Of a stretch of 64,000 bases of DNA, positions 16,677 through 25,627 are shown in pieces. The position numbers and the translations under genes were made by a program. This stretch comes from Chloroflexus aggregans DSM 9485 (GTDB lineage: Bacteria > Chloroflexota > Chloroflexia > Chloroflexales > Chloroflexaceae): the NCBI RefSeq assembly GCF_000021945.1, contig NC_011831.1, positions 3,361,353 to 3,425,352 on the forward strand. The letters are read 5' to 3'. Within the stretch, counting starts at the first letter, position 1. Every line of letters begins with the position of its first letter. The notes under the pieces are model-generated. The model saw only the letters and a list, made by a program, of their open reading frames with translations, did not search any database and was not told where the DNA came from.

Positions 16677-16696
16677 TCGCCTTGTTGCCGACGATC

Positions 16697-17551
16697 TCAC
16701 TTCTCCGGGAGAAACGCTAGCACCAACTGATGGAAATGATCGGTGGCTTCAATCATTGGGAAATGACCACAGTTGGGAATTATCTCGAGCCGTGCATGCG
16801 GCAAGGCACGCTTTGCTTCATACGCACACTTAACCGGGAAGAGGCGATCTTCCTTGCCCCAAATGATGAGCGTCGGTTGACGAATCTCGGCAAGACGCGG
16901 CCACAATCCACTGCCATGCAGATCGTTCGCATCGTAGAAGCGACTCAACGAGATCATCGTATTGCGGATGGCCGGGTCGCTCAACGTTTTTTGCCCACGC
17001 ACCACCAATTCAGGAGTAATGTAGCGGTCGGGTTGGGCAAAAGCAGCACGCAACTGCATGTTAACCACGAATGGGAAGGAGGAAAGCGTTGCTATCGCTT
17101 CGCCAAGGAACGGCAACGAACCGCCTTTACGCATAAAGAGTGGTAATCGCATAAAGCCTTCACTATCGACAATCACCAGTCGCTCGACCCGGTGTGGGTG
17201 GAGGATCGTTGTCGCCAGCGCGTGTTTGCCACCCATCGAGTGTCCAATCACGGCTGCGTGTTCAACGCCAAAGGCCGTCAGCACGCCGGCATTCAGGTCG
17301 GCGTAGCGACGTAGCGTATAGACTGCTCCCCCCGGTTTATCCGATTTCCCGAAGCCGAGTGCATCGGGTGCGATAGCGCAATATCCAGCAGTTGCCAAGG
17401 TCTGTATCGTTGGCATCCAATCGTCGGCGCTGACAACAAAGCCGTGCAATAACAAAACCACCGGTCCCTGGCCGGCGGTCAAGACTCGTAAGCGAAAACC
17501 ATCAACCGTGACGAACCGCTCATCGATTGCCGCCGTTGCCGTTGTTTGCAT
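16697..17551 (-). CDS. Alpha/beta hydrolase
   Basis: 284 residues. Oxyanion segment LLLHGFVVSADDW, nucleophile elbow GHSMGGK, acid in IIWGKEDRLFP and catalytic His in IIPNCGHFPMIE are all present, as in haloperoxidase/meta-cleavage-product-hydrolase-like esterases. No signal peptide. The start at 17551 is supported by TGAGGAG upstream. A candidate promoter on the minus strand is TTGCTA (17616-17621), 16 bases, TACAAT (17594-17599). Substrate unknown. Confidence 0.9.
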   Translation of the reverse strand: MQTTATAAIDERFVTVDGFRLRVLTAGQGPVVLLLHGFVVSADDWMPTIQTLATAGYCAIAPDALGFGKSDKPGGAVYTLRRYADLNAGVLTAFGVEHAAVIGHSMGGKHALATTILHPHRVERLVIVDSEGFMRLPLFMRKGGSLPFLGEAIATLSSFPFVVNMQLRAAFAQPDRYITPELVVRGQKTLSDPAIRNTMISLSRFYDANDLHGSGLWPRLAEIRQPTLIIWGKEDRLFPVKCAYEAKRALPHARLEIIPNCGHFPMIEATDHFHQLVLAFLPEK

Positions 17552-17673
17552 ATGTTCACTCCTCAATGTCCATAGTAATGCGATGTGGGCTGCATTGTAT
17601 GTACTCTTGCCACTGTAGCAAAGATATGCCAATGTGTCACGGTGAAACCCGGCAACGATTGGTGAAGATATTA

Positions 17674-17682
17674 TGGTACAAT
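17674..17682 (+). promoter_or_regulatory. Extended -10 promoter of the polysaccharide locus
   Basis: TGGTACAAT, identical to the element at 8565. It is the first promoter-like signal ahead of the run of same-strand polysaccharide genes that begins at 17736. Confidence 0.5.
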
Positions 17683-17735
17683 GCAGCCGCGTGGTAGATG
17701 GCTACCGGCAACAATACCATACGACAGTTGATCGC

Positions 17736-19622
17736 ATGATTTCACGCCCGTTTGCATTCGGCGCCATCATCTTCTCGTTCATTATTGGTGCAGTTGGTGT
17801 CTTCCTCTTCATCAGTCAGCGGCTCGACCGTTGTACTGCACTACCATTGTTCGATCCCAATCTGTTACCAAATGCGCAGTTTGCCATTCCCGGCGAGGTA
17901 AGTGGCCTCCCTGCCGGCTGGAGTCGTGGCGCCGGCGGGGTTGAAGTGCATGGTCCGGCGGTTGATGGACAGGGCTTTGATCTTGATGGCGATGGGCGTG
18001 GTCTGCAATTGATCGGTATCGCCAACTATGCGCAAACACCACCGATAACGGTAGAACCGGGTGTAACCTACTGTTTCACCGTCGCTGCGCTCACCGATTC
18101 GGTGTTGCGTTCGGCTACACGTGCGCGGCTCGTATTTGAGTGGTATGACCAGCGCGGGGAGCTGTTCCAGCAGGCAGTGACCGCGTGGCAACCCGTTGTT
18201 CTGTGGACACCCGACCGACCACCGGCGAGTTGGTCGACGATCGGGGGGGCTGTCCGGGCACCGGAACCGGCACGTGTCCTGCGAGTGCGGATCGAGCCGT
18301 CGTCCGACGATCGCATCTACCTCGATATGCCACGACTGCAACGTGGTGGGGCGTCATTGCCAATCGCCGAATCGTCCGAATCGACATCACCGCTCAAGAT
18401 TGCGCCCTGGCCGGAAGGGTATCAGGCTGCCGTGGCCTTCACCTTCGATTGGGAGACGGCAATGGGTGGGCTGGTCCATTCGCGGTCGGTTGATGATCCG
18501 CGCGCCGATGAAGACCCGGTGATGCGGGGGATGCGCATGCGTACCGGCGTAGAAACGAGCATGGCCATCTTTGCCCGTCATAACGTGCGCGCAACGTACT
18601 ATGCAACCGGGTACAATTTTCTGATGGGGAACCGGGAGCAACGTCGGTTTATGGGCGATCCGGTTTTTACGTGGGCGTCGGCGGCCAACGGTTGGCGGAG
18701 CGATCGATGGGTGACGCATCGGTGGTTTGGTGATGATCCTTACGGCACCGTTGCTACCGACCCGGCGTGGTATTTTGGCGATCAGATTGAGCCGTTGTTG
18801 GCTGCCGGGCACGAAATCCAGAGTCATACGTTCAGCCATTTATACGGTGGTTATGCGGACGCCGCCACGTGGCGGGCCGATCTCGAAGCATGGAATACGG
18901 TTGCTGCCGAACGCGGTGTTGGCAATGCGCGCTCGTTGGCCTTCCCGTGGAGTAGTAGTGCCGGGATGAGCGATGCCAATTGGGATGTTATCGAGCAACT
19001 CGGGATTCGCTCGGTCACCCGCCTCAGCGACTATGGCCCCTACAACCTCTTTCCTACCGATGAACAGGGTCTGATTCGCAATCCGCAGTGCCGTTGGCTG
19101 CCCGGACGGGAAGGCCGTATTCTGGCCTGCCCCGACTTTTATCTCACGCCGAACCGGGCCGATTTGGCAATTGCCCAGATCGAGTGGGCCGTCGCTGTCG
19201 GTGGCATGATCGATATCTGGGCGCATACCGAGGAAGTGACGAGTGTCGCTCAACAAACCGCGTGGGAAGATGTGGTATCCTATACCGTCAGGCGTGGCGA
19301 TGTCTGGGTCGCACCGCTGAGTGAGATCGCTCATTGGCAGATTGCGCGAATGTCGCTGGCGATCACTCCGGTCGCCACATCCTCAGATACCTTCAGGTCT
19401 GGTAATAGTGATCCGGCACAGCGGTATCGCCTATCAAATCCATCGCCTTACGAATTGGTAGGACTGATGATCGATCTGCCTTCAGATACTGCTGCTGTAG
19501 CCATCGATCACAATATCATACCGCGTACACAGTGGCAAGCGCGAGGTTGGTTACGGATCGATCTGGTAGCCGGTCAGACAGTTGAGGTGACAATGTGGCC
19601 AACACGATCAAACAGCCGCTAA
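17736..19622 (+). CDS. Membrane-anchored polysaccharide deacetylase
   Basis: 628 residues. An N-terminal signal anchor (about 8-30) is followed by a beta-rich domain (about 35-215) resembling carbohydrate-binding modules, then a NodB-type deacetylase domain. That domain has AVAFTFDWETAMGG (catalytic and metal Asp), YYATGYNFL, and EIQSHTFSHLYGG (metal His pair). The C-terminal tail is beta-rich. Such enzymes remove N- or O-acetyl groups from exopolysaccharide or peptidoglycan outside the cell. The ATG at 17736 lies 54 bases after the extended -10 but has a weak ribosome site; a GTG at 17691 would be an alternative, almost leaderless start. The end overlaps the exporter gene by 28 bases. Confidence 0.85.
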   Translation: MISRPFAFGAIIFSFIIGAVGVFLFISQRLDRCTALPLFDPNLLPNAQFAIPGEVSGLPAGWSRGAGGVEVHGPAVDGQGFDLDGDGRGLQLIGIANYAQTPPITVEPGVTYCFTVAALTDSVLRSATRARLVFEWYDQRGELFQQAVTAWQPVVLWTPDRPPASWSTIGGAVRAPEPARVLRVRIEPSSDDRIYLDMPRLQRGGASLPIAESSESTSPLKIAPWPEGYQAAVAFTFDWETAMGGLVHSRSVDDPRADEDPVMRGMRMRTGVETSMAIFARHNVRATYYATGYNFLMGNREQRRFMGDPVFTWASAANGWRSDRWVTHRWFGDDPYGTVATDPAWYFGDQIEPLLAAGHEIQSHTFSHLYGGYADAATWRADLEAWNTVAAERGVGNARSLAFPWSSSAGMSDANWDVIEQLGIRSVTRLSDYGPYNLFPTDEQGLIRNPQCRWLPGREGRILACPDFYLTPNRADLAIAQIEWAVAVGGMIDIWAHTEEVTSVAQQTAWEDVVSYTVRRGDVWVAPLSEIAHWQIARMSLAITPVATSSDTFRSGNSDPAQRYRLSNPSPYELVGLMIDLPSDTAAVAIDHNIIPRTQWQARGWLRIDLVAGQTVEVTMWPTRSNSR

Positions 19623-21496
19623 AGCAGGCGACGGGCTGGAGTGCCGTCGGTGCGGCATTAACGGCGCGGCGTGGTGCATTGGCGTTATATCAGTGGCTAT
19701 GGCTCATCCTTTGTATCGCCGGTGCGTTAAGTGTAGCCGTTCCACCGATTTTAGCCCGCCCGATTCTATACTATGCCGATGCTACTGTACAGTTCGATCT
19801 GAAACGCTATGGCCCCATCTACCAGCCGGTTGCCCCTAATCTGACAGGGATTGATATTGCGATGACCGATGCTACCGAAGCGCTACGCCTCGATGCGTTG
19901 GCCCGCGCTGATGTGCGTCTTGGCCGACCCGATTTTCGGGTAGCGTATCTACCCCAAACTCCCGGTGAGGTGATAGTGCGCGGTATCGCCGGTAATGCCG
20001 TTGAAGCAAAGGCACTGGCCGATGCCGGTGCGGCCGAGCTGGTGCGCCAAATCCGGGCTGCCGGTGGCCGTGAAATCTTGCGCAATATGTTGGGCTGGCA
20101 ATTGTGGCAAGCGCTCAACGGCCAAACACCGGCCCCCAATGATCGCTTTGCATGGTTGTTGCGCGATATTTTGCGTCTTGAGGCTTTGCCGCTCTCTCGC
20201 CCGATTGAACCGTTCAGTACGCCGCGCACCTTGGCCGAACTCTCCGGTGAAGAAATTAGTGATGTGACCCGGGCGCTTGAGTCGCGTTACGATCTCTGGC
20301 GGTTTGCGATTAATACCCGTGACGCAACGCTCGATGCGCTCTGCGCAAGTACGGGTTTGACCGATACAGCGACTCGTGAAGCAGTACTACAGACATGCGC
20401 CGCTAATAATCCTGCGGCGGCTGCTGAACTTGCAGCACGTGATCGGACGATTGCTCAGCTCCGCGCGATTGAGGCGGCAATTCAATTCCTGATTCGTGAT
20501 GCCGGCGCCCGCTTTGATGCCGATCAGGTGAGTGCGGCCTTCCGAGTGTCGGCAGCGTTGCCCACTGCGCCCGAACCACGCTATGAGTTGCCGCTGATCG
20601 CACTGGCCGCGCTTGTCGGTACGATGTTAGGTGTCGGGGGAATTGCTTTCGACCGGAGCGTCGGGGTGTTGCCGAAGTTGCAAGAGCTGTGGCAATACCG
20701 CGAATTGATCCGTAATCTGGTGCTTCGTGACCTGCGCGCTCGTTACAAAGGTAGTACTCTCGGCTATCTGTGGACGCAGATTGCGCCGTTGGGCATGATG
20801 ATGGTGTATGTTATCGTCTTCAGTTTTCTGCTGCCTAACGGCATTGCGATGTTTCCGGTGTTTGTGATTGTCGGTCTGCTGCCGTGGAATTATACTGCTG
20901 AAGCAGTCCTCAGCGGTACCCGCAGCATTATCGACAACGCGGCATTGGTCAAGAAGGTCTATTTCCCGCGCGAGGTGCTGCCACTGGTTGCAGTTGGTTC
21001 AAGTTTGCTGAACTTTGTACTCTCACTTCCGATGATGTTTCTGGTGATCGTGATTGTTCAGCTTACCACGCTTGGCCGGCTCAACCTGAGTTGGAGTATT
21101 GTCTATCTGCCGGTTATCATGGCGTTGCAGACAATTTTTCTCACCGGATTAGCCCTTTTGCTCGGCGCTGGTGCCGTCTTTTTCCGCGATGTGGTGCATC
21201 TCATCGGTATTGTGATCAACATCTGGTTCTTCCTTACCCCGATCATTTACCCGCTCAGTACCATTAGCGACGGGGTCGCGGCGCGGGTGATTCGCTGGCT
21301 CAACCCGTTAGCCTCGATTATCGAGTTCTACCGCGAAATCATTTACGGTAATACCGTGCCGGTCGGCCTGATCCCGACGCCGGGAGTGCCGGCGCTTGGT
21401 GCTCTGCTGCGCGTTGGCGTCACTGCGCTGATTGTATTGGCAGTGGGGTATTGGGTTTTCCAGCGCACCAGTCGCCATTTTGGTGAAGAGCTATGA
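19595..21496 (+). CDS. ABC-2 polysaccharide export permease with N-terminal chain-length-regulator-like module
   Basis: 633 residues, more than twice the usual Wzm length of about 260. The C-terminal part (about 365-633) is a standard O-antigen/capsule export permease: ELIRNLVLRDLRARYKGSTLGYLW, then six hydrophobic helices. The N-terminal part has one helix (about 34-54), a soluble region of about 280 residues with Ala/Arg-rich helices (55-335), and a second helix (about 336-355). That topology is the one of Wzz-type polysaccharide co-polymerases. The GTG start has TTGAGGTGA upstream. It overlaps the deacetylase by 28 bases and the ATPase by 4. The Wzz relation is from topology only. Confidence 0.85.
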   Translation: MANTIKQPLKQATGWSAVGAALTARRGALALYQWLWLILCIAGALSVAVPPILARPILYYADATVQFDLKRYGPIYQPVAPNLTGIDIAMTDATEALRLDALARADVRLGRPDFRVAYLPQTPGEVIVRGIAGNAVEAKALADAGAAELVRQIRAAGGREILRNMLGWQLWQALNGQTPAPNDRFAWLLRDILRLEALPLSRPIEPFSTPRTLAELSGEEISDVTRALESRYDLWRFAINTRDATLDALCASTGLTDTATREAVLQTCAANNPAAAAELAARDRTIAQLRAIEAAIQFLIRDAGARFDADQVSAAFRVSAALPTAPEPRYELPLIALAALVGTMLGVGGIAFDRSVGVLPKLQELWQYRELIRNLVLRDLRARYKGSTLGYLWTQIAPLGMMMVYVIVFSFLLPNGIAMFPVFVIVGLLPWNYTAEAVLSGTRSIIDNAALVKKVYFPREVLPLVAVGSSLLNFVLSLPMMFLVIVIVQLTTLGRLNLSWSIVYLPVIMALQTIFLTGLALLLGAGAVFFRDVVHLIGIVINIWFFLTPIIYPLSTISDGVAARVIRWLNPLASIIEFYREIIYGNTVPVGLIPTPGVPALGALLRVGVTALIVLAVGYWVFQRTSRHFGEEL

Positions 21497-22719
21497 GTAT
21501 CGTGATCGAGTTTGATAAGGTCTCGCGTCAGTTTGTGCGGCGCCAACGGGCTTCGACCATTCAAGAGCGGTTCGTGGGACTGATCCGTGGTCTTCCGCCG
21601 GCAGAGGTGTTTTGGGCAGTGCGTGATGTGAGCTTTGCCGTCGAGGAAGGCCAAAGTATTGGTTTGGTTGGTCACAATGGTGCCGGCAAAAGCACGATCC
21701 TCAAATTGATGACCCGTGTGCTTGAACCGACGAGTGGCCGCGTGACAACCAGTGGACGCATCGCAGCATTACTTGAGCTTGGGAGCGGTTTTCACCCTGA
21801 ACTGAGTGGGCGGGAAAACGTCTTTCTCTACGGCTCCTTGATGGGCTTCAGCCGTAAGGAAATGATGCGCAAGCTCCCGGAAATAATCGAGTTCTCGGAA
21901 ATCGGCCCCTTTCTCGATACGGAAGTCAAACACTACTCGTCGGGTATGTATACCCGGCTCGCGTTTGCCGTGGCGACGGCGGTCGATCCCGACATCCTGA
22001 TCACCGATGAAGTATTGGCCGTTGGTGATGAGGCATTCCAGCGCAAGTGTATCGACCGCATTTACGGTTTTCGCCGCGCCGGGAAGACGATTGTCTTCGT
22101 ATCGCATGCCCTCGATGTCGTTCGCTCACTCTGCGATGTCGCCGTTTGGCTCGATCACGGCGAGATGAAAGCCTATGGTTCGGCACACGAGGTGGTTGAT
22201 GCATATCTCGCCAGTGTGAACGAGCGGGAGCGGGCTGAGTTTGAGCAGCAAGAACGCGAACTCGCCGAGGATGTACGCGAACGGATGCGGCGTGGCACAC
22301 GCGAAGTAGAGATTACGCGTGTGCAGTTACTCGACCGGAACGGTCAAGAGCGGATTACGTTTCGTACTCACGAACCGCTGACGATACGTATTCACTACGT
22401 TGCCCACGAACGGATTGAGCATCCGGTGTTCGGGGTCGGGATTAATCATGAGAGTGGCCCATGGTTAACCGGACCCAACACCGGTTTCGATCGCTACCAT
22501 ATACCGTTCATTGATGGACCTGGTCAGATCGATTACCATATTCCACGTTTGCCATTGTTGGGCGGTAGATATTTGGTGAGTGCTTCGGCTACCGACTGCA
22601 CGCAGTTACACGAGTTTGATGTTCACGACCGTATGTACCCGCTCGTTGTACACAGTGATGGGGTTAGCCAGCGTTACGGCATGCTCTTCATCGATGGAAG
22701 TTGGAGCTGGCATGGATGA
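21493..22719 (+). CDS. ABC transporter ATPase with C-terminal carbohydrate-binding domain (Wzt-like)
   Basis: 408 residues. The nucleotide-binding domain (about 1-245) shows Walker A GHNGAGKST, signature YSSGMYTRLAFA, Walker B DILITDEVLAVGDEAF and the H-loop FVSHALDV. A charged linker (about 240-268) leads into a beta-sandwich of about 140 residues. That matches the Wzt C-terminal domain, which recognises the modified non-reducing end of the polysaccharide before export. It pairs with the permease just upstream (ATGA overlap). The next glycosyltransferase also overlaps by 4 bases. Confidence 0.95.
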   Translation: MSIVIEFDKVSRQFVRRQRASTIQERFVGLIRGLPPAEVFWAVRDVSFAVEEGQSIGLVGHNGAGKSTILKLMTRVLEPTSGRVTTSGRIAALLELGSGFHPELSGRENVFLYGSLMGFSRKEMMRKLPEIIEFSEIGPFLDTEVKHYSSGMYTRLAFAVATAVDPDILITDEVLAVGDEAFQRKCIDRIYGFRRAGKTIVFVSHALDVVRSLCDVAVWLDHGEMKAYGSAHEVVDAYLASVNERERAEFEQQERELAEDVRERMRRGTREVEITRVQLLDRNGQERITFRTHEPLTIRIHYVAHERIEHPVFGVGINHESGPWLTGPNTGFDRYHIPFIDGPGQIDYHIPRLPLLGGRYLVSASATDCTQLHEFDVHDRMYPLVVHSDGVSQRYGMLFIDGSWSWHG

Positions 22720-24599
22720 GCACACTGTTGATCATCGCTCATGATGTGATCGGTCGGCGGATGGCCGGGCCGGGGATTCGGATGTGGGAACTGGCGCGAG
22801 TCCTGGCTCATACGCTACCGGTGACCTTGATCGCACCACGTCCGATTGATTTACCACCAACCGCGGGTGTAACGTATGGTCATTATCGGTGGGGAGAAGC
22901 CGCGAGTCTTGCCCCCTACCTCGCGACTGCTTCCATAGCACTCATCAACGGCTTTGTAGCTGCCGCTCACCCGGAAGTATTGACGTATGCGGGACGGCTA
23001 ATCATCGATCTCTATGATCCGGTAGCGTTTGAGAATCTCGAGTTGTTTCGCCGCCATCCCATGACTGAGCGCCGGCACATAGCCGAACGCGATGTCGCAC
23101 TCTTGCGCGACCTGTTACGTCGTGGCGATCACTTTCTCTGTGCCACCGAGCGTCAGCGAGATTTGTATATCGGTGGCTTGTTGGCATTGGGCCGCTTGAC
23201 GCCGGACCTCATTGATACCGATCCACTGCTGCGCCGTCTGATCGACGTTGTGCCCTTCGGCGTGAGTGATGATCCCCCGCAGGCGAGTGGTCAACCGGCG
23301 TTACGCGGTGTCCTCGACGATCTTGGCCCCGACCACGAGATTATTCTGTGGAGTAGTGGGTTGTGGGACTGGCTCGATCCACAAACGGTGGTGCGGGCGA
23401 TGCCACACGTGCTGACGGTAGTGCCTAACGCGCGGCTGGTGTTTCTCGCCGGGCGGCACCCCGGTTTGGGCTATGAGATGATCACCCCTCAGCAGACACG
23501 TCAGCTCGCCGCTGAACTCGGTTTGCTGGGCAAAGGCGTCCACTTCTATGAGGAATGGATACCTTACGAGCGACGGGCGGATTTTCTGCTCGAAGCGACG
23601 GTTATGGTATCATTGCACTGCGAGCATCTAGAGACGTGCTACGCTGCCGTGCGGTCGCGGGTGCTCGATCATTTATGGGTGGGCAAACCAACGGTGCTGA
23701 GTGCTGGGGATGCAGCGGCTGATCTCATTGTCTCCCATGACGCCGGGGAAGCAGTGCCAATTGGCGATGTCGATGCAGTGGCTGCCGCTCTGATCCGTTT
23801 GTTGGCAGATCCACAACGCCAAGCCGTGCAGAGTGTGAACGCAGCTAAGCTGGGCCAACAATTGCGTTGGTCACACGTGATGCAACCATTGATTTGCATG
23901 CTTACTGTACCGCTTCCAGTTTCTCCGAAGGCAGCGCAATCGCAGAGCGACCATGAAATAGCGTTGGTGGATGCGGATTTACCATCTCAAGAGGAAACAA
24001 TATCTATGGTTACACCTGATATTGACCAGACGGCTGCAATACTGCACAAAGTGCGTAATGATGCTATCAGAGCGCAAGAACAGATCTGGAAAATGGAACA
24101 ACCGGCTTCAGGTGGCTTGTCGTGGCGTTGGTTGCAACAAAAGATTTGGGTGCTGATCATGAAACTCCAACGCGATTACAATGCTGCAGTGTTGCGATCA
24201 ACCTACGCGCTGGCCGAACAAATTGATCACACGACTAGATTGCTCTTTGATGTCTCGGCGCGGTTGGAACAACGGGCGCAGACGCTCGAACAACGGGCGC
24301 AGACGCTCGAACAACGGGCGCAGACGCTCGAACAACGGGCGCAGACGCTCGAACAACGGGCGCAGACGCTCGAACAACGGGCGCAGACGTTTGAACAGCT
24401 CGTGCAGGAACTAAGACTACGGGTGGCAAATCTCGAAGATGGGATGCAAGATCATAACCATCGTCAAGTGGCCGAAATTCATCAAATTGGTCAACAGATC
24501 CGTGATTTTGCCGACCAACTAGCCGGTTTGGAAGAGACCACTGCCCAAGTGTTGGCCCATCTCGGTGGGGTTCCAACGCTGCCGCCTCAGCAAGAATAG
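22716..24599 (+). CDS. GT4-like glycosyltransferase with C-terminal repeat-encoded coiled coil
   Basis: 627 residues. Residues 1-400 look like a GT-B glycosyltransferase: HDVIGRRMAGPGIRMWELA at the donor-side N-terminus, IILWSSGLWDWLDP and a C-terminal VGKPTVLSAGDAAADLI. Residues about 430-627 are helical. Six perfect or near-perfect heptads EQRAQTL, plus a diverged seventh, occupy about 518-566 and form a coiled coil, followed by more helix (ANLEDGMQDHN, QLAGLEE). The ATG at 22716 is chosen for GGAG upstream and its 4-base overlap with the ATPase gene. The coiled coil might act as a scaffold or a length ruler (inference). Confidence 0.8.
   Translation: MSTLLIIAHDVIGRRMAGPGIRMWELARVLAHTLPVTLIAPRPIDLPPTAGVTYGHYRWGEAASLAPYLATASIALINGFVAAAHPEVLTYAGRLIIDLYDPVAFENLELFRRHPMTERRHIAERDVALLRDLLRRGDHFLCATERQRDLYIGGLLALGRLTPDLIDTDPLLRRLIDVVPFGVSDDPPQASGQPALRGVLDDLGPDHEIILWSSGLWDWLDPQTVVRAMPHVLTVVPNARLVFLAGRHPGLGYEMITPQQTRQLAAELGLLGKGVHFYEEWIPYERRADFLLEATVMVSLHCEHLETCYAAVRSRVLDHLWVGKPTVLSAGDAAADLIVSHDAGEAVPIGDVDAVAAALIRLLADPQRQAVQSVNAAKLGQQLRWSHVMQPLICMLTVPLPVSPKAAQSQSDHEIALVDADLPSQEETISMVTPDIDQTAAILHKVRNDAIRAQEQIWKMEQPASGGLSWRWLQQKIWVLIMKLQRDYNAAVLRSTYALAEQIDHTTRLLFDVSARLEQRAQTLEQRAQTLEQRAQTLEQRAQTLEQRAQTLEQRAQTFEQLVQELRLRVANLEDGMQDHNHRQVAEIHQIGQQIRDFADQLAGLEETTAQVLAHLGGVPTLPPQQE
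24267..24413 (+). repeat. 21-bp minisatellite coding for heptads
   Basis: Six consecutive units of GAACAACGGGCGCAGACGCTC start at 24267 and repeat every 21 bases to 24392 (the last has TTT for CTC). A diverged seventh runs to 24413. Near-perfect identity at DNA level suggests recent expansion; unit loss or gain keeps frame and heptad register. Confidence 0.95.
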
Positions 24600-24606
24600 C
24601 AATGAT

Positions 24607-25620
24607 ATGAGAGTTGTTGCCATTGTTTTGAGTTGGAATGCAGCAGCAGCTACCTTAGCTTGCCTTGAGTCGTTACATCACCAATCAATGCCGCTGGAGA
24701 TTGTCGTTGTTGACAACGCCTCACGAGATGATACGATAGCCCAAATTACTCAGCGCTATCCCGATGTGCGGCTTATTCGCAATGAACGTAATCTCGGTTT
24801 TGCGGGTGGGATGAATATCGGGATCCGCACCGTGCTCGCTGAGTCGTCGCCGCCTGATGCTGTCATTTTGCTCAATCAGGATACTGTCCTCGATCTGGCA
24901 TGCGTCGAACAGTTGGTCACGCCATTGGCGGCTGACAAACAGGTGGCAGCAGTTGGCGCCAAGATTCGCTATCCGGATGGAACGATCCAACATGCTGGCG
25001 TGAGGCTGGAATGGCCGCGGGCGATTGTGCAGCATATCGGATGGCACGAGCCCGATATTGGCCAGTACAATAGTGTACAGGAGTGCGATTTTGTCACCGG
25101 CGCGGCTATCGCGTTACGCACCGCAGCGCTTGATCCGGAACACACGCTGGATGAAGGTTTCGTTCCGGCGTATTTTGAAGATCTTGATCTCTGTTGGCGC
25201 TTACGCCGGGCAGGATGGAAAATTGTATACAACCCAATGGCTACGTTAGTCCATCACGAGTCGCTCTCGCTGCGTGATGAGTTGCAACGTAGCAGCTACT
25301 ATAATCGCGGTCGCTTACGCTTTGTCCTGAAGCATTATACCCTGTCTGATCTCTTCGAGTCGTTCTTTCCCGCCGAGTGCGCCCATGCTGAGCGCCACGC
25401 GTTGTGTCCAGTAGAGGGGCGCGCATTACGGTGGGCCTATGCAGAGACGTTATTGCATCTACGTGAGATCTTGGCGGCGCGACGGCAGCTTGATCCTACA
25501 TTCCAACCAGCAGATGAAGATCAGTTGATTTGGTTCATGCAATGCCTACAGCGGGCGCAAGCCCGTGCGTTTTGGCAGAATGCGCACCAGCGCGCTGATT
25601 GGATGTTTAACCATTCATAG
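24607..25620 (+). CDS. Family 2 glycosyltransferase (rhamnosyltransferase-like)
   Basis: 337 residues. GT-A fold with VVAIVLSWNAAAATLACLES, IVVVDNASRDDT, NLGFAGGMNIGI and the DxD-like NQDTVLD. The acceptor side shows DFVTGAAIALRTAAL and YFEDLDLCWRLRRAGW, the hallmark of dTDP-rhamnosyl- and related transferases. The C-terminal helices (about 225-337) lie on the membrane side in relatives. The ATG at 24607 is the first sensible start; its ribosome site is weak. Separated by 7 bases from the previous gene and 7 from the next. Confidence 0.92.
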   Translation: MRVVAIVLSWNAAAATLACLESLHHQSMPLEIVVVDNASRDDTIAQITQRYPDVRLIRNERNLGFAGGMNIGIRTVLAESSPPDAVILLNQDTVLDLACVEQLVTPLAADKQVAAVGAKIRYPDGTIQHAGVRLEWPRAIVQHIGWHEPDIGQYNSVQECDFVTGAAIALRTAALDPEHTLDEGFVPAYFEDLDLCWRLRRAGWKIVYNPMATLVHHESLSLRDELQRSSYYNRGRLRFVLKHYTLSDLFESFFPAECAHAERHALCPVEGRALRWAYAETLLHLREILAARRQLDPTFQPADEDQLIWFMQCLQRAQARAFWQNAHQRADWMFNHS

Positions 25621-25627
25621 ACATCTT

